64,000 bases of DNA from NCBI GenBank assembly GCA_963678675.1, contig OY783193.1:21693309-21757308 (forward strand), read 5' to 3'. Below the pieces are notes generated by a model. It had not been told where the DNA came from and did not search any database. It was given only the letters and a program-made list of their open reading frames with translations. Below are positions 44,659-56,540 of the stretch, in pieces (the stretch's first letter is position 1; every line of letters starts with the position of its first letter). A program made the translations under genes and the position numbers. This stretch comes from Xiphydria camelus (taxonomy: Eukaryota; Arthropoda; Insecta; Hymenoptera; Xiphydriidae).

Positions 44659-45172
44659 AAGTTGAACTTTATTAAATAAAAGAAAAGTGGCATTAAAATA
44701 CATAGAAGTAATAACCCCCGACCTATCCCGTCACTGCCATTGGTAGCCCGTTCATTATCAGACATAAAAGTTAGAAATTTGCAAAACTGTAGGAGGGAAA
44801 TATATCATGTCATACATGGTTGAATTTGTAATAAAATTTCCTAAATTTTTGTCCACATGACTAAACCGAAATTTCGAAAAATTAGATAAAAAAATTTTTT
44901 TTTTTTTTTAAATAATGCTTTTTTTCAAAATCTGTTTAGGGGATTTTATTATACTAAAAAGACCAAACAAAACGTACATTGAAAGTTTTCATCTATCTCG
45001 CTTCGTTTCGGAGATAGCTCGAAGGGGGTGAAAATTCAGGGGTCCATTTCACCCCCTTAAACCAAAATTGGGCCGCTATAAAAAAATAGGGGTCTCTTAT
45101 TTTTCGATAAACTTTAAATGTACGAAGTTTCATCAAGATCGGAAGCGGCGGCCGCGAAACGTTTCCTTGTTA

Positions 45173-45850
45173 GCAATATACATGAATATATTTTGAAATA
45201 AGAGTATTATTACGTGACTAATATTTACATTGTTGCTTATACCTGCTTAGTAATGTACGGGAGGAATTTTCAACGGTCGAGTACTCAGGCGAGACGTTCT
45301 CTCGTGGAGAGGGTTTAGTTGTGCGCTGTGCTTTGTTCATGCGACATCGCCTGGACTTTCTTGGTGTGGATTTGTTGATTACGGTGTTTCTTATTGCTGC
45401 GCTAGTTATGCTATTGTTTTGGTATTTTATTGTTTTTTGTTGTGTCCTGTAATTCTCGTCTTATGGGCGTAGCTCGTTTGCAATTACATGAAGTAATGAT
45501 GGAGTTTGTGTCCGAAACTATAGAACAGCGCAAGAAACGTGTTCTGGATTACTTAAAAGATTATTATAGTACCAATGTGGAGATGAAAGTGCTTAAAAAT
45601 CTGTGATGGAATATGTGAGAAATTCGTTTTTTGCGCCCTATTTTTTACTGTGGAAAAAAGCATATCGTGTCAACGGCATTTTGCTTTCAAACAATGCACA
45701 TATAATTGGCATTATATTATTATTATTATAATTAATTAATTTAATGTATTTTTTATTTTTTTATTTAAATTTTTTAAACATTAAAATTAAACGTTAATTT
45801 ATTAAACTGATGATTATTATTAAATAACAGCTCCACAAAGAAATCGAAAA
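45173..45850. other. Non-coding flank of element B
   Basis: Mixed composition, then AT-rich. A short frame (45480-45606) opens with EFVSETIEQRKKRVLDYLKD but is too short to assign. Confidence 0.35.
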
Positions 45851-45879
45851 AATGCTTCCTCTGACCAGACCAGTATATC

Positions 45880-46380
45880 TTTATGTTTTTGGGGTCGCTG
45901 AATCCGAATCCGGTGTACGTTTGTCTCCATCACGTCACGTTCATGGTCATTTCAAGGCCAAATCCTGGAAAAATAGTCAAATCAATTCAAATTATTATTC
46001 CTATATATTTTTGTGGTCGCTGAATCCAAATCCGATGTCCGTTTGATCCAACAAGGTCAAATTCAAGGTCATACTTCAAGGTCAAATGTATTTATTCTGC
46101 CAAAAATGAATTTTTGACTGCAGATTTTGAAAGAACGGGACATTTCACATGTAGATGTATTCAATTTTTTGAATAAAATAACTCCCAAGGTCATTTCAAG
46201 GTCACTTCATGTTATTGTATGGAAAGTTCATATGACAATTGCAAAAATAAGAAAATGTGCCTTCTCGGGAATAAACTACTACGTCAATATGTTTACGAGG
46301 TCACTGAGTTAGAATCCGAGGTTCGTTTGCCTCCAGTATGTCAGGGTCAAGTTCATTTCAAGGTCAAATCCAGCAAAAAA
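45880..46380. repeat. Degenerate tandem repeat related to GGTCGCTGAATCCGAATCCG
   Basis: GGGTCGCTGAATCCGAATCC near 45891, GTGGTCGCTGAATCCAAATC near 46011 and GAGGTCACTGAGTTAGAATC near 46298, each followed by CAAGGTCAA phrases. It shares the GGTCGCTGA core with the 28.9-29.7 kb array. Confidence 0.6.
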
Positions 46381-47180
46381 ACGTTCAAATCTAAAGTCCA
46401 AGCTGACCCCCTCCATGGGAGTGCCGGTCGAGGTGTTTCCGCTCATAGGACGCCGGGTCGCGCGTTGAGTGGATAGTGGAGCTTCGATCGCGCCGGCTTG
46501 GGTCTGTGGTAAGAGTGGCCGTGGCGGAACGGTCAGTCGGAAGGCTGTCGCCTGTGGCGGTTTCCTAGCTCTCTCATGTCTTCAATGCATTTCCGCGGAT
46601 CGGCGTCCATGACCGAATGATCCGTTGAGCGGTACACGTCTTTGACGTTTAAAGACGCGGAGGTCTGTTTGGAGATCTGCCAAGTTTTTTTTTCCAAGCA
46701 TCAACTCACTCAGTTCCGAGCGAGAATAAATCTGTTCTCGTACCGCAAAATAAATTTTGAAATCCAGTCACGTGATCTCTCAATTCAAGTGAATTGGAGC
46801 TCATCGTTGTAAATTTGATACAGCGAATATACGTAGTGTGCCTGCACCCAGGGTACCTCCACGCGGTGACGGCGGGCAACGGTTTTTTTTATTGTTGAAG
46901 TGAAACTTCTTTGCTGAGGGTACTAAAAGCGCGCCCTATGCAACGAAGAAACCGTAACGAAACCCACACACTCCAGCGCTACCGTACGTGCCTCACTCAT
47001 ACACCGATCTCGACCCTGCCCCATTCTACTTAGGCCCTTCGCACACAACGCTACGCAGGTATCCGATACTCGACGAGTGTACACACACCACGCGACGCGA
47101 CTTTCGTCGGTGATGCTATATATTATACTCCCGCGACCGGCATGCTCAAGTGGCCGATACTCGCGTCGCCGAGACTGTTC
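46381..47180. repeat. GC-rich segment ending in a module shared with 53.4 kb
   Basis: 46890-47030 (GAAGTGAAACTTCTTTGCTG, CCGTAACGAAACCCACACAC) matches 53395-53525. Upstream is GC-rich with CpG-rich stretches but no gene that I can support. Confidence 0.55.
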
Positions 47181-47184
47181 CGTC

Positions 47185-47650
47185 GCACAATTATGTTTTC
47201 TTTTATTTTACAACGATCTATTTTGTTGTTTGGCAATATGTTTATATGTACTCGAAAGAGCTCTTTCTACTCTACAAAACTGTTATAATTGTTATTTCGA
47301 ATAATTAAATTTTTTATTATTTTTCTGGCTTAGAAATGGAATATCCAGGGGGCAAAAATCAGTAGTTTCGACATCTGCTTTTCTTCGCTTTTCATCGAAG
47401 TCAAAAAACTGCCGTATACGGAGAAGGTGTTATAGGCGAGTCTTTGATAAAAAAGATGTCGAAAATTCTGATTTTTTCCTCCTGGATATTCCATTTCTAA
47501 GTCTGAAAAATAATAAAAAATTGCTATTCGAATAAACAATTATAACAGTTTTTTATAGAGCAGAAAGAGCTCTTTCGAATGAATATAAACACTTTGCGGG
47601 ACAGCAAACAAATCGTTGTAAAATGAAAGAAAATAAAAGAAAACGCTACG
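47185..47650. mobile_element. Foldback element, about 465 bp
   Basis: Arms of about 215 bp: GGCTTAGAAATGGAATATCC mirrored by GGATATTCCATTTCTAAG, and GAAAGAGCTCTTT on both sides. A half copy lies at 49900-50045. Confidence 0.82.
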
Positions 47651-47714
47651 AACTTATTTTCCAACCCAATAGCATCGCGATCATAAATACTTCGTCAAAC
47701 TAGGGTTCATCTCG

Positions 47715-48032
47715 CCATCAGCGAAGCAGTACATTTCGGCGAATCCAGGCTGCTAATGAGTTTTTGATTGATGTAGTGGGAGCGACGCGCTCCCGCCCCG
47801 GGGAGATTCTCCGTGTAATAGCCCTTCGCTGCAAGAGTTGACGCCGGAAATCTCCAGGCCTTGCTCGCGCTTGCGCTTGTCGGGGAAAGGGGAGCGAAGG
47901 CAAGAGGGGTTTAGTCGGTAGTGGGCCCTGCGGCCTTGCACCTTCTCGCCGCAGGAACACCCGAACCCCACACACCCCCGGATCCTCGCCAGGTCTGGGG
48001 ATGGTGAATAAACTCATTTGCCTCTCTATAAA
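47715..48032 (+). mobile_element. Probable LINE 3' end with A-tail
   Basis: GC-rich segment ending in TGCCTCTCTATAAAAAAAAAA, just before repeat H copy 2. The layout (GC-rich UTR plus A-tail) resembles a 5'-truncated LINE; no coding part remains. Tentative. Confidence 0.4.
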
Positions 48033-48038
48033 AAAAAA

Positions 48039-49085
48039 AAGGTGTGAGTGCCGTTGTACTCACGGAGGAAGTGTAAACATCTTACAATTATCTGCGGTCC
48101 GAGTTTAATTGGGGAATATGACGTCGTAGTTCGACATAAAGAAGTTTAATTTTTCCTATAATAAAATATTTATTATTATTATATTAGATTTATAACTTAC
48201 TAGCAGCCCGTCCCGGCTTCGCACGGGTAGATTGTGGATTAATTTTGTCCGTCCACCATTGTTTAAATACATTTTTAATACAAAACTTTCAGTATTTTTC
48301 CCGGGCTACGCAATGGTCATATTGGATTTGACCTTGACCATGACCTTCCAGGTTATATCAAGGTCAAATTAATTTTTTTCACGTTCAAATGTGTCCTTGA
48401 CCATTTCTTTTATGTACCTTTATTGTCAGCGGAGGTCAAATTTAGGTCAAGTATAGTTCGACTTTTTGAACACCCTGTATAAGATTTACTAACTCAGAAA
48501 CCTTCGCGGATATGCGTCCAACTGTTCCCCAAATTTTCATCGCAATCGGATGAACGGTTTAGACAGGCATAATAATCATCCGTACCGGTACTTTTTGAAC
48601 ACGCTGTATAAGATTTACTAACTCAGAAACCTTCGCGGGCATGCGTCCAACCATTTCCCAACTTTTCATCGCAATCGGATGAACGGTTTAGGAAGGCATA
48701 ATAATCATCAGTACCGGTACTTTTTGAACACCTTTTATAAGATTTACTAACTCAGAAACCTTCGCGGGCATGCGTCCAACCATTCCCCAAAGTTTCATCG
48801 CAATCGGATGAACGGTTTAGGAAGGCATTTGATATTACCTTAAAGGTCACGTTCAAGGTCAAATCCAATACGACCACTGGGTAGCCACGGGAAAATCCTT
48901 AGTTTTGTATTAAACATTTTTCTCTGAAATGTTTTCCCGTTGAGATAATCCAGCTTGCGCGAATGGTATGCGCAGTAGTGCCACACACACTGACGCAGTC
49001 ACATGTACACGGCTTACGTCTGACGCTCGATTTCCCAGGAAGGTCCCACCGTAGAGCCATAGCATAGATGTTTACACACCAAAAA
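48039..49085 (+). repeat. Dispersed repeat H, copy 2
   Basis: Same start and end as the 34.6 kb copy (GGTGTGAGTGCCGTTGTACT; GCATAGATGTTTACACACC). Only three of the 124-bp units are present, against about six in copy 1. Confidence 0.87.
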
Positions 49086-49674
49086 AAAAGGGCTGCTGAT
49101 GAGTTCGCAGTCTCGCACCTTTCCTGAAAGGGTTAATTACTGGACGAATCGGAATGAACCTTTGCCGAAATATTCGGTTATCTATTGAAATCGTCATTTC
49201 TCTCCTTTACAAAGCTGAATGCATTTCGAATGCATTCGAAATATAGCGGTATCTGCGAGAAGTGGTTCATTACAATTCGTTCGGTAATTAGCCTTCCGGG
49301 AAAGGTGCAGGACTGCGAATACATAAGTAGTCCTCGTTTGCCGAAACGTACCACCCGTACTGCGTGCACTATAATGTGCACTATAATAGAATTTGTAATG
49401 TATGTGAAATTCTGAGACACAGCGATTAATGTTTTATCACTGTCAAATTTGGAAGTAAAATTCCTCGATTCCGTTTATGATTTTCTAGAAATTTGTCAGT
49501 TTAGTGAATACTTCGTTCGTTCGATCAAAGTTACTTCGTATACTGAGAAAAGAGTTTATTTCCAATTAATAAGTGTATACTTGATTATGGCGGAAAAAAT
49601 ATTTTGTTAGTCAAGTAAGTAAATATACTGGGTGATTCTTTAATATTGCGACGAAAATAAGAAAAAAAAAACAA
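49086..49674. repeat. Palindromic segment and AT-rich spacer
   Basis: 49105-49345 is imperfectly palindromic (GAGTTCGCAGTCTCGCACCT against AGGTGCAGGACTGCGAATAC, and GAATGCATTCGAAATAT at the centre). The remainder to 49674 is AT-rich with no gene. Confidence 0.6.
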
Positions 49675-49888
49675 ACAAAACGTGTGGCCGCCACACGCGG
49701 AAGAAGTGAAACTTCGATACCAGTTTCTCTGAATTTGATTCCGGTGGTATTAGTTTCAATTGGCTCTACGAAGAAGCATTGTAGAAGACTTGTATAGAGC
49801 CAATTGAAATTAATACCATCGGAATCAAATTCAGAGAAACTGGTATCGAAGTTTCACTTCTTCCGCGTGTGGCGGCCACACGTTTTGT
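49675..49888. mobile_element. Hairpin MITE, copy 2
   Basis: Same 215-bp palindrome as 17981-18196, here without repeat R3 next to it. This shows it can exist independently. Confidence 0.88.
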
Positions 49889-49894
49889 TTTATT

Positions 49895-50790
49895 ATATTT
49901 CTGGCTTAGAAATGGAATATCCAGGGGTTAAAAATCAGCAGTTTCGACATCTGCTTTTCTTCGCTTTTCATCGAGGTCAAAAAACTGCCGTATACGGAGA
50001 AGGTATTATAGGCGAGTCTTTGATAAAAAATTTTCGATTTATGGCTTCGTTTTTGAGATATTTGTTTTAAATTATAGGGTTGCGTTTAATTTAAAGAACA
50101 AAATCTCAAAAACGAAGTCACAAATCAAAAATTTGCAAGGGTGATTTTTTTCTTTAAATTAAACGGGGAATCCAATAATTAAATTTTCTTTGCAAAATAT
50201 TCAGTGGCGCCGAAGATTGGGAAGGAGGAAAGGGGAATGAGAAAACCATTTTTTTCGAAACTTTGACACCCTATATCTTTGTTAGGAAACATTTTTGAAA
50301 CAAATTTTCTCATGAGAATCTATTTTTTTTTGTTGCTCTATCACATATCACAATTAATGGAGTTCAACCTAGCTTTGGCCTGCTCGCAACCCTATAAATT
50401 AAAATAAATAGCTCAAAGACGAAGCCATAAATCAAAAATTTGCAAGGGTGATTTTTTTCTCCAAATTAAACGGGGAATCTAATAATTAAATTTTCTTTGC
50501 AAAATATCCAGTGGCGCCGAAGATTGGGAGGGGGAAAGGGGGGTACCGGCCCCTAGTATCTACGCCACTGGAGAATTTTAAAAAATTATTTAATTATTGC
50601 TTAGAGCTGTTCTACATTAGCCTGTGTGCGAAACTTTATGGAAATCGATCAAGTAGTTTAGAAGTTATGATGAGAAAACCATTTTTTTTCGAAACTTTGA
50701 CACCCTGTATCTATGTTAGGAAACATTTTTGAAAAAAATTTTCTTATGAAAGTCTACTTCTTTTTTGTTGTTCTATCACGTATCAAAAAA
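49895..50790. repeat. Half foldback plus duplicated AT-rich blocks
   Basis: 49900-50045 matches one arm of the 47.2 kb foldback. Then 50095-50230 and 50400-50535 are direct copies (AATCAAAAATTTGCAAGGGT, AGTGGCGCCGAAGATTGGGA), and 50240-50350 and 50672-50775 are another pair (TTTCGAAACTTTGACACCCT). Confidence 0.75.
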
Positions 50791-50814
50791 TTAAATACCA
50801 GATGCTATCGTAAC

Positions 50815-51178
50815 AGTTTTTATAGAAAAATTGTTAGATGTGAAACATCGAAATTCTTCTTTGTTGAAACTATGCGATAGGAAGGTTGGTGTGTTGAAGG
50901 AAGTGGAAATCAATGTAAACAAAGATTGATATTGCAATAAATAAAATGATTCTTTAATTTGCATCAAAATGTACACAAAAATTTGCATCAAAATATATAC
51001 GAGAATGAAGGAAGTGGAAATCAATATAAACAAAGTTTGAGATTGCAATTAATTCGCATCAAAATATATACAAAAATGTCTATTGAGTCTCGAGCAGGAG
51101 TTGGTCTTTACACAGAGAATTGCGAACAGTAAGTGATTGTAAAAGCGGCTAGCGGGGCAGGGGTATGCTTCGACTTTG
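50815..51178. repeat. F1 arm fragment and a short direct duplication
   Basis: 50818-50885 matches an F1 arm (TAGATGTGAAACATCGAAAT). GAAGGAAGTGGAAATCAAT and ATTGCAAT(A/T)AAT phrases repeat at about 50905 and 51006. Confidence 0.6.
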
Positions 51179-52312
51179 TTTTTCTATGTATGGTGGGAGA
51201 AGGAAATTCTTCGAGACCACAGAGCTGGAGCATGAAAATTGGCTCTGGGAGAGTACGCAGATTCAGCGCCGTTCGGTTAGTGCTATCCCCGAAGAAGTAC
51301 ACGTGCACCGCTATAGTCGAATTTATTGCGGGTCTGCACTTTGTCCGAGGAGAGCATAAAAGGCAGAGGGTTTCTGTTGCCTCCCGCGAGGCTCCTGAAA
51401 TCTGAGCACGCGGTCGAGGCCCTTCGCTTGCGACCCGGCGCCTATCACTCTCGCTAGACTGAGTTACTATCTATTTAGCCGGTCAAATAGACTGAAATTT
51501 CTCTGGCAGTAAATTTTTATCGTGTATCCACTGCAATCTAGCTAGATTTATTTTTCTCAACTGAGATTCTAGACTAACTCTCGCTAGATTGTTCTCAATG
51601 CTGTGTCCACTTGAGTAAATCAAGCTGAAAACGAAAGAACACGTTCGCCAGTGCGCATTTGTATTTATAATTGTGATACTATTAAACGGTACAAACCGTT
51701 GTGTCTAATTCAAAAAGCGCATTTAGTTTACTCTCTCTTAACTCTGCCATCAGTCGCTGTTCCGTCTCGCGATAAACGAAATTCGACACAACGGTTCGTA
51801 CCGTTTAATGGTATCACAGTCATAAATATAAATGCGCACGGGCGCACGTATTCTTTCAACGGATGCGTGGTCCATCCTTCCTATCGCATACTTTCTACAA
51901 AGAAGAATTTCGATGTTTCACATCTAACAATTTTCCTATACAGACGGTATTTAAATGTTATTTTTAAACGTGCTAACCAATGATCAATCAATCCTCATGC
52001 TTTCATTAATGAGGGTAAATACTGCTTCGTACACCGATACAGTGAGCGTGTAGTAGGAAGTGGTTAAGCTAGGGCTAGGTGAAAGGGGACCATCGAGTCG
52101 TGGCGGAGAGAGCCGATGCGTCCCGAGTTAGGCCAGACGAACGTTGGGACGCAGTTCAGTGAGGAGACGCAGGGTGACCGTTGCCTCTATATCTATATAT
52201 AGAATAGATATAGATATAGAGGCAATGTTCAACGTTCGCCTGGCCTTAGCGTATTTAGCCACTCCAGCGACGTTTCGCGAGCAGCCGGTCTCACCCCCGA
52301 AGCGCGGCATAA
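51179..52312 (+). repeat. 1.1-kb dispersed repeat G, copy 2
   Basis: Direct copy of 26493-27610, including the nested F1 foldback (51620-51950) and the GAACGTT inverted pair. The TATA box is changed to CATAAAAG. Its last 20 bases continue at 53354, beyond an inserted transposon. Confidence 0.85.
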
Positions 52313-53353
52313 GGAGTCTCGTCAGTGAAATTTTTCAAGACAGATTTTTATTAGATTTTTTTCATGTATTTAGCCAAGTATCTTATAGATGAAAATCAAA
52401 AACCAATCAATTTTCACTTAACCGTTTCTTTGTAATTAATTTTTAAATTAGGCATTTTAACATTGGGGCTTATGCACATACTGCTAAACAGACGTCAAAC
52501 ACAGTTTTAGCAAGACAGAAAATTCACAAAATATGCTCAAATTATGTGGTAAGATGCGTAATTTTGTTTTTGCGTGAGATAAATCACTTTTACTTAGCGG
52601 TTTTTGTATAATAAGAAAAAATGTGAAGGAAAACGCGAATTTTCAGGCAAAACCGGCGTCCATATGCAAAATCGTGGCAACGCAGAGGCTATAACGTTTT
52701 GCTGTGACTCTCAGGGCCGCGTCTAACGGGGGGCCATTTCGTGCCACGCACGAAGGTGCACTAGCCATAGGGCGCTAAAAGGCCTCACACCTTCTTCAGA
52801 AAAGGGCGCTAAGTACGAAGGCGTCTCAACATCTAGAAGCGGCCCTGGTGACTCTCCACGACCCATTCGTTGACATTGAATCATTTTCCTATAATATTTG
52901 TCTGTTACAAATTTTCCGTTCCACCGAATCTTCTCGGGTTTCGAAAAATTAAACATTTTTTCTTTTCTTCGAATATTTTTCACTCATGCCACTTTTCACG
53001 AGAAGTTACACTTGTTCTAGGTTATGAGTAAACGCTGTGTGGTAAATCAGATATTCTACGTTATCTACAGAACTAGTACTAACTGCAGAATATTCTAATC
53101 CACCGTTGCCACGTCTTGCACACATTTTATAATTTTATAATAAAATCAATTTAACGCAAAAAATAAATTATAAACATATTCATCATCTTTAAAATGCATA
53201 AGAAATCTGAAATTAACAGATCTTGAATCTGCCTAACCATGTATTTACTATTTTTTCTTCTCTAAATTAACTTATCTAGGATTGGCAATAACCGTCGGTT
53301 TCTTTGATGTTTCGCCCCGCGTACCTCACCCCGCAAAGTACTGATGAGACTCC
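52313..53353. mobile_element. Element E: DNA transposon, 1041 bp, ATAA duplication
   Basis: ATAA at 52309-52312 and 53354-53357. The ends are GGAGTCTCGTCAGT and ACTGATGAGACTCC. The undisturbed site GCGGCATAAGATGTTTCAC exists in repeat G copy 1 at 27603, which proves the boundaries. No recognisable transposase; an hAT MITE is nested inside. Superfamily open (a 4-bp duplication that is not TTAA). Confidence 0.92.
52712..52847. mobile_element. hAT-type MITE, 136 bp
   Basis: 8-bp duplication GTGACTCT (52704-52711 and 52848-52855). Inverted ends CAGGGCCGCGTCTA and TAGAAGCGGCCCTG. The 8-bp target and CAGGG ends are typical of hAT elements. Confidence 0.92.
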
Positions 53354-53394
53354 ATAAGATGTTTCACATCAAAAAGGTGTCGAAAATTCTGATT

Positions 53395-54890
53395 TTGAAG
53401 TGAAACTTCTTTGCTGAGGGTACTAAAATCGCGCGCCGACACGAGAGACCGTAACGAAACCCACACACTCCAGCGCTTCCGACTGTGCCTCACTCATACA
53501 GCGCTCTCGAACCTGCCCCAATACACCGCTCTCTACCGTATGTAGACTATCGCCTTTGGCAGGCAAGCCATGTGTCGATTCTGCGAGGCTGTAGTGCCAG
53601 GCGGCCGTGCGACTATCACTCACGCGGCGAAGCTCACTATTATCGCAACCTCAGTAACACACTAATCTAGATATCATCTGTACATCGGTCGCAACAGCGA
53701 GGCAGGCGGTATGTTTTGGTGAATGGGGGGTTACGAATGCGTTCGCAGTCCCACACATTTCCCCCAAAACTACCTCTCAGTGTATCTAATTGTAAACCAC
53801 GGCTACATCACGGAATTACTATATCACTTTGAATCCAATATAACCACCAGTAATATTGTGAGTGCAGTGTTAAATCATTTCAATTAACCCCGATACGGTT
53901 TAAATCCACCACTCTACGTTTTCGGTCACTATTCGTGTCACACGGTAGTGCCTTCGGGATGTACGACCTCGAGGAGATCTACATTTGATCGCACATGTTA
54001 TAGTTATTAATTTGAAACTGAAGAATAAATGAAGCAAAAATAAATCGCTGTTTAGACTGTGCAGAGGGGGTCTGGTTGCTCGAGAGGGTTTCTTCGGGCA
54101 ATGGAAGCTATTGTTCATATTACGAGGCGACGCAGTGTCGCACCTCCACTAAGAGGACTGTTTAGGCTCACCATAAATCTAGCGTTTAGGACCCTTTTTT
54201 TGGGCGTATCCGTAAGATGATATGAGAAGCCAGACCAGAGGGCGCAGAGTTACTTGTAAGTTGTCTGTATTTCGTTTGCACATTTTCAGTTTTCCGGATT
54301 TTACCGCGTCGAGTGGCCGGCTATACGGAGCTCGTGTAGTTGCGATCGGAGTCGTGACCTTTCTCGAGTAACCACCATGCATTACTGTACATTCTTTCGC
54401 GCGCGCGCGCGCGTGTGTGTGTGTGTATGGGTGTGTGTATTAATTTATAATTATTGTTGCAAAAAAAACAGAACGGTCAAAAGAGTACAGTGACAAGCAA
54501 CGTGTAAAATAAACTTTCAATTTCGTTAACGTCAATGAACACTGAATATTCTTTCGCGTGTGTTTTATATTACAATTATGGCAAAAACAGGAAATCAACG
54601 GGCAAAAGAGTTTTGTGACAGGCACCGTGTAAAGAAAACAACGACGAAGACACTACCTAAAACTGATGCAGAACGAAGTCGAAAATGGAGGGAGAGAATC
54701 AAATTAACACAATGAAATATTGCTACATCTGCTAATACAGATCAACACCAGTCCCAAACCCTGGAGAATGTAACAGATTTTCAAGTTCCTGGAGGATCCA
54801 ATATCGGTGAAAATACATCCAGTGAATATGATATTCCTTACACTACATTTTGTGCCCATAAAAAAATTCATATTGAATTCAACAAAAAAA
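53395..54890 (-). repeat. Dispersed repeat R3, copy 2 (inverted)
   Basis: Reverse complement of 18197-19480. The CA-repeat has become a CG/GT tract (54398-54425). The two copies differ by scattered substitutions and indels. It ends next to a hairpin MITE, as copy 1 does. Confidence 0.82.
54578..54886 (+). pseudogene. Helitron-type N-terminal ORF fragment
   Basis: Starts MAKTGNQRAKEFCDRHRV, then DAERSRKWRERIK, and a TGA at 54713-54715. After the stop the frame stays open in protein-like sequence to about 54886, matching the open 18.2-18.4 kb copy. The basic N-terminus resembles that at 17034-17279. Assignment to Helitrons rests on that resemblance. Confidence 0.5.
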
Positions 54891-54894
54891 AAAC

Positions 54895-55108
54895 ACAAAA
54901 CGTGTGACCGCCACACGCGGAAGAAGTGAAACTTCGATATCAGTTTCTCTGAATTTGATTCCGGTATTATTAGTTTCAATTGGCTCTATACAAGTCTTTT
55001 ACAATGCTTCTTCGTAGAGCCATTTGATACTAATACCACCGGAATCAAATTCAGAGAAACTGGTATCGAAGTTTTACTTCTTCCGCATGTGGCGGCCACA
55101 CGTTTTGT
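54895..55108. mobile_element. Hairpin MITE, copy 3
   Basis: Same palindrome as 17981-18196, with GTGTGACCGCC instead of GTGTGGCCGCC at the left. It lies against repeat R3, as in copy 1. Confidence 0.88.
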
Positions 55109-55134
55109 TTTTCCTCTTTTTCTATTTCTTCCGT

Positions 55135-55170
55135 ATCTTCCTCTTCCTCTTCCTCTTCCTCTTCCTCTTC
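55135..55170. repeat. CTTCCT microsatellite
   Basis: About five uninterrupted CTTCCT units. Confidence 0.85.
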
Positions 55171-55274
55171 GGATCGCATCCCCCACGGCCCCCGGTCGCT
55201 TCCTCCACGGCTTCTTCGTCCACGTCAAGAACGCCCCCCTCATGAAACTCTCAACCTCGGACAACCCCGGTCAG

Positions 55275-55535
55275 TGATCTGCAGAGTCAGCTCCGTATCT
55301 GCCACGTCAATGCGCAGTCTATCTACCTCATATTGACGCCTTCCGCGACCACTTTTCCGCTAACTTCTTTCACATAATTGCTGTATCAGAAACGTGGCTC
55401 AAGCCTCATATGATGGACTCCTCCGTAGCCCTATGCGGATATCATTTCCTGCGTCATAATCGAGTTGGGAGAGGTAGAGGCGGCGTTGGGCTTTATGTGC
55501 ATTCTTCCGTAAGGAGTAAGTTGCTTGCTGTCTAA
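55275..55535 (+). pseudogene. Jockey/CR1-like LINE endonuclease N-terminus
   Basis: RICHVNAQSI opens it. After a frame change near 55335 come FRDHFSANFFHIIAVSETWL, then GRGGVGLYVHSSVRSKLL. This is the start of the APE-type endonuclease (the N residue of HVNAQS and the E of SETWL are conserved metal-site residues). It ends at a stop at 55533 and the rest of ORF2 is missing. Confidence 0.75.
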
Positions 55536-55589
55536 AAGGGCATACGGGGATCATGATCTGGACCATCGATGACTGGTTTCCTTTCTTTG

Positions 55590-56005
55590 GTTCTCTTAAT
55601 GGAGGTGCGACACTGCGTTGCCTCATAATATAAACAATGGCTTTCATCGCCCCAAGAAACACTCTCGAGCAACAGAGACCACCTCTGTACAGTCTAAACT
55701 GCGATTGATTTTTGCTTCATTTATTCTTCAGTTTCAAGTTAATAATTCTAACAGGTGCGATCAAGATTAGATCGTAGAGAGATGGATTTAAAACGTATCG
55801 GTTACTTCAAATGATTTAACACTACACTCACAATATTACTGGTGATATATAGGATTCAAAGAGATACAGTAGTTCGGTGATTTAAACGTTAGACTTAGAT
55901 TTAAAAATTAGATACACTGCTAGGTAGTTTTGAGAGAAAGGTGCGGAACTGCGAACACATTCGCAACATACGTTCGCCGAAACATACCGCCTGCCTCGCC
56001 GTTAC
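55590..56005 (+). repeat. Dispersed repeat R3, partial copy 3
   Basis: Matches 18715-19190 in the same orientation, with deletions (GGAGGTGCGACACTGCG, CTCACAATATTACTGGTGAT, CCTGCCTCGCCGTT). Confidence 0.8.
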
Positions 56006-56540
56006 GGTAATATAAATTTATAACTGTGGCGACCGTGCCACAGAATAACAGAGGTGATAGTAAGACAAGGAAACTTGACTACGAGAGAGATGCATACAAT
56101 ATCCAATTTAAAGGGCGGATTCACGCAGAGAAGCCCCGAGCACACCCGAGAAGCGTGAATATGAATAGTTTTTCGCCTGAGAACATTTTGACAGGTTCTT
56201 ATCGCTACCATAATGGCAGAAGATTATATGTGAAATATTTATAGTTTTTATATAAGGTTTATATAAGTTTTTCTATAATTAGGTTAGAAGAAATTAAAGA
56301 TTTTATAAGTTCAATATTATTTTTATTTTTGCTTATAGAGGAGGAGGTAGTATTTTACTACATAACTTAATCCTTTATTGTAAACAAAACTGAAAAATAT
56401 ATATGAAATATAATATATGTAAATATGTCCAAAAGGCAAAAAATGTACATACGACCTTATGCTATCATGGTAGCGTTATATTCTCGACTTTCCTCGGCGA
56501 GAAACCACAAACCAAATTAGCATTTTATTTTTACTAGACT
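56006..56540. other. Unclassified, possible short coding remnant
   Basis: A plus-strand frame (56026-56244) with KTRKLDYERDAYNIQFKG and SYRYHNGRRLYVKYL is protein-like but unrecognised. The rest is AT-rich. Confidence 0.3.

Larger units (their letters stand above)
41402..45169 (+). mobile_element. Element B: pogo-like transposon with 887-bp TIRs
   Basis: TTA duplications at 41399-41401 and 45170-45172. The ends read CAAGGAAACGTTTCG and CGAAACGTTTCCTTG (first bases as in element A, CAAGG). Left arm 41402-42288 and right arm 44284-45169 are nearly identical. The right arm contains the last third of the transposase gene and the left arm an inverted copy of it. There is no tRNA-like unit in these TIRs. 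About 540 bp between the left arm and the transposase carry a short unrelated frame. Confidence 0.92.

Noticed and set aside
47718..48017. Pro/Arg-rich protein on the minus strand
   Set aside because: GC-rich sequence gives chance frames; the segment looks like a LINE 3' end with an A-tail.
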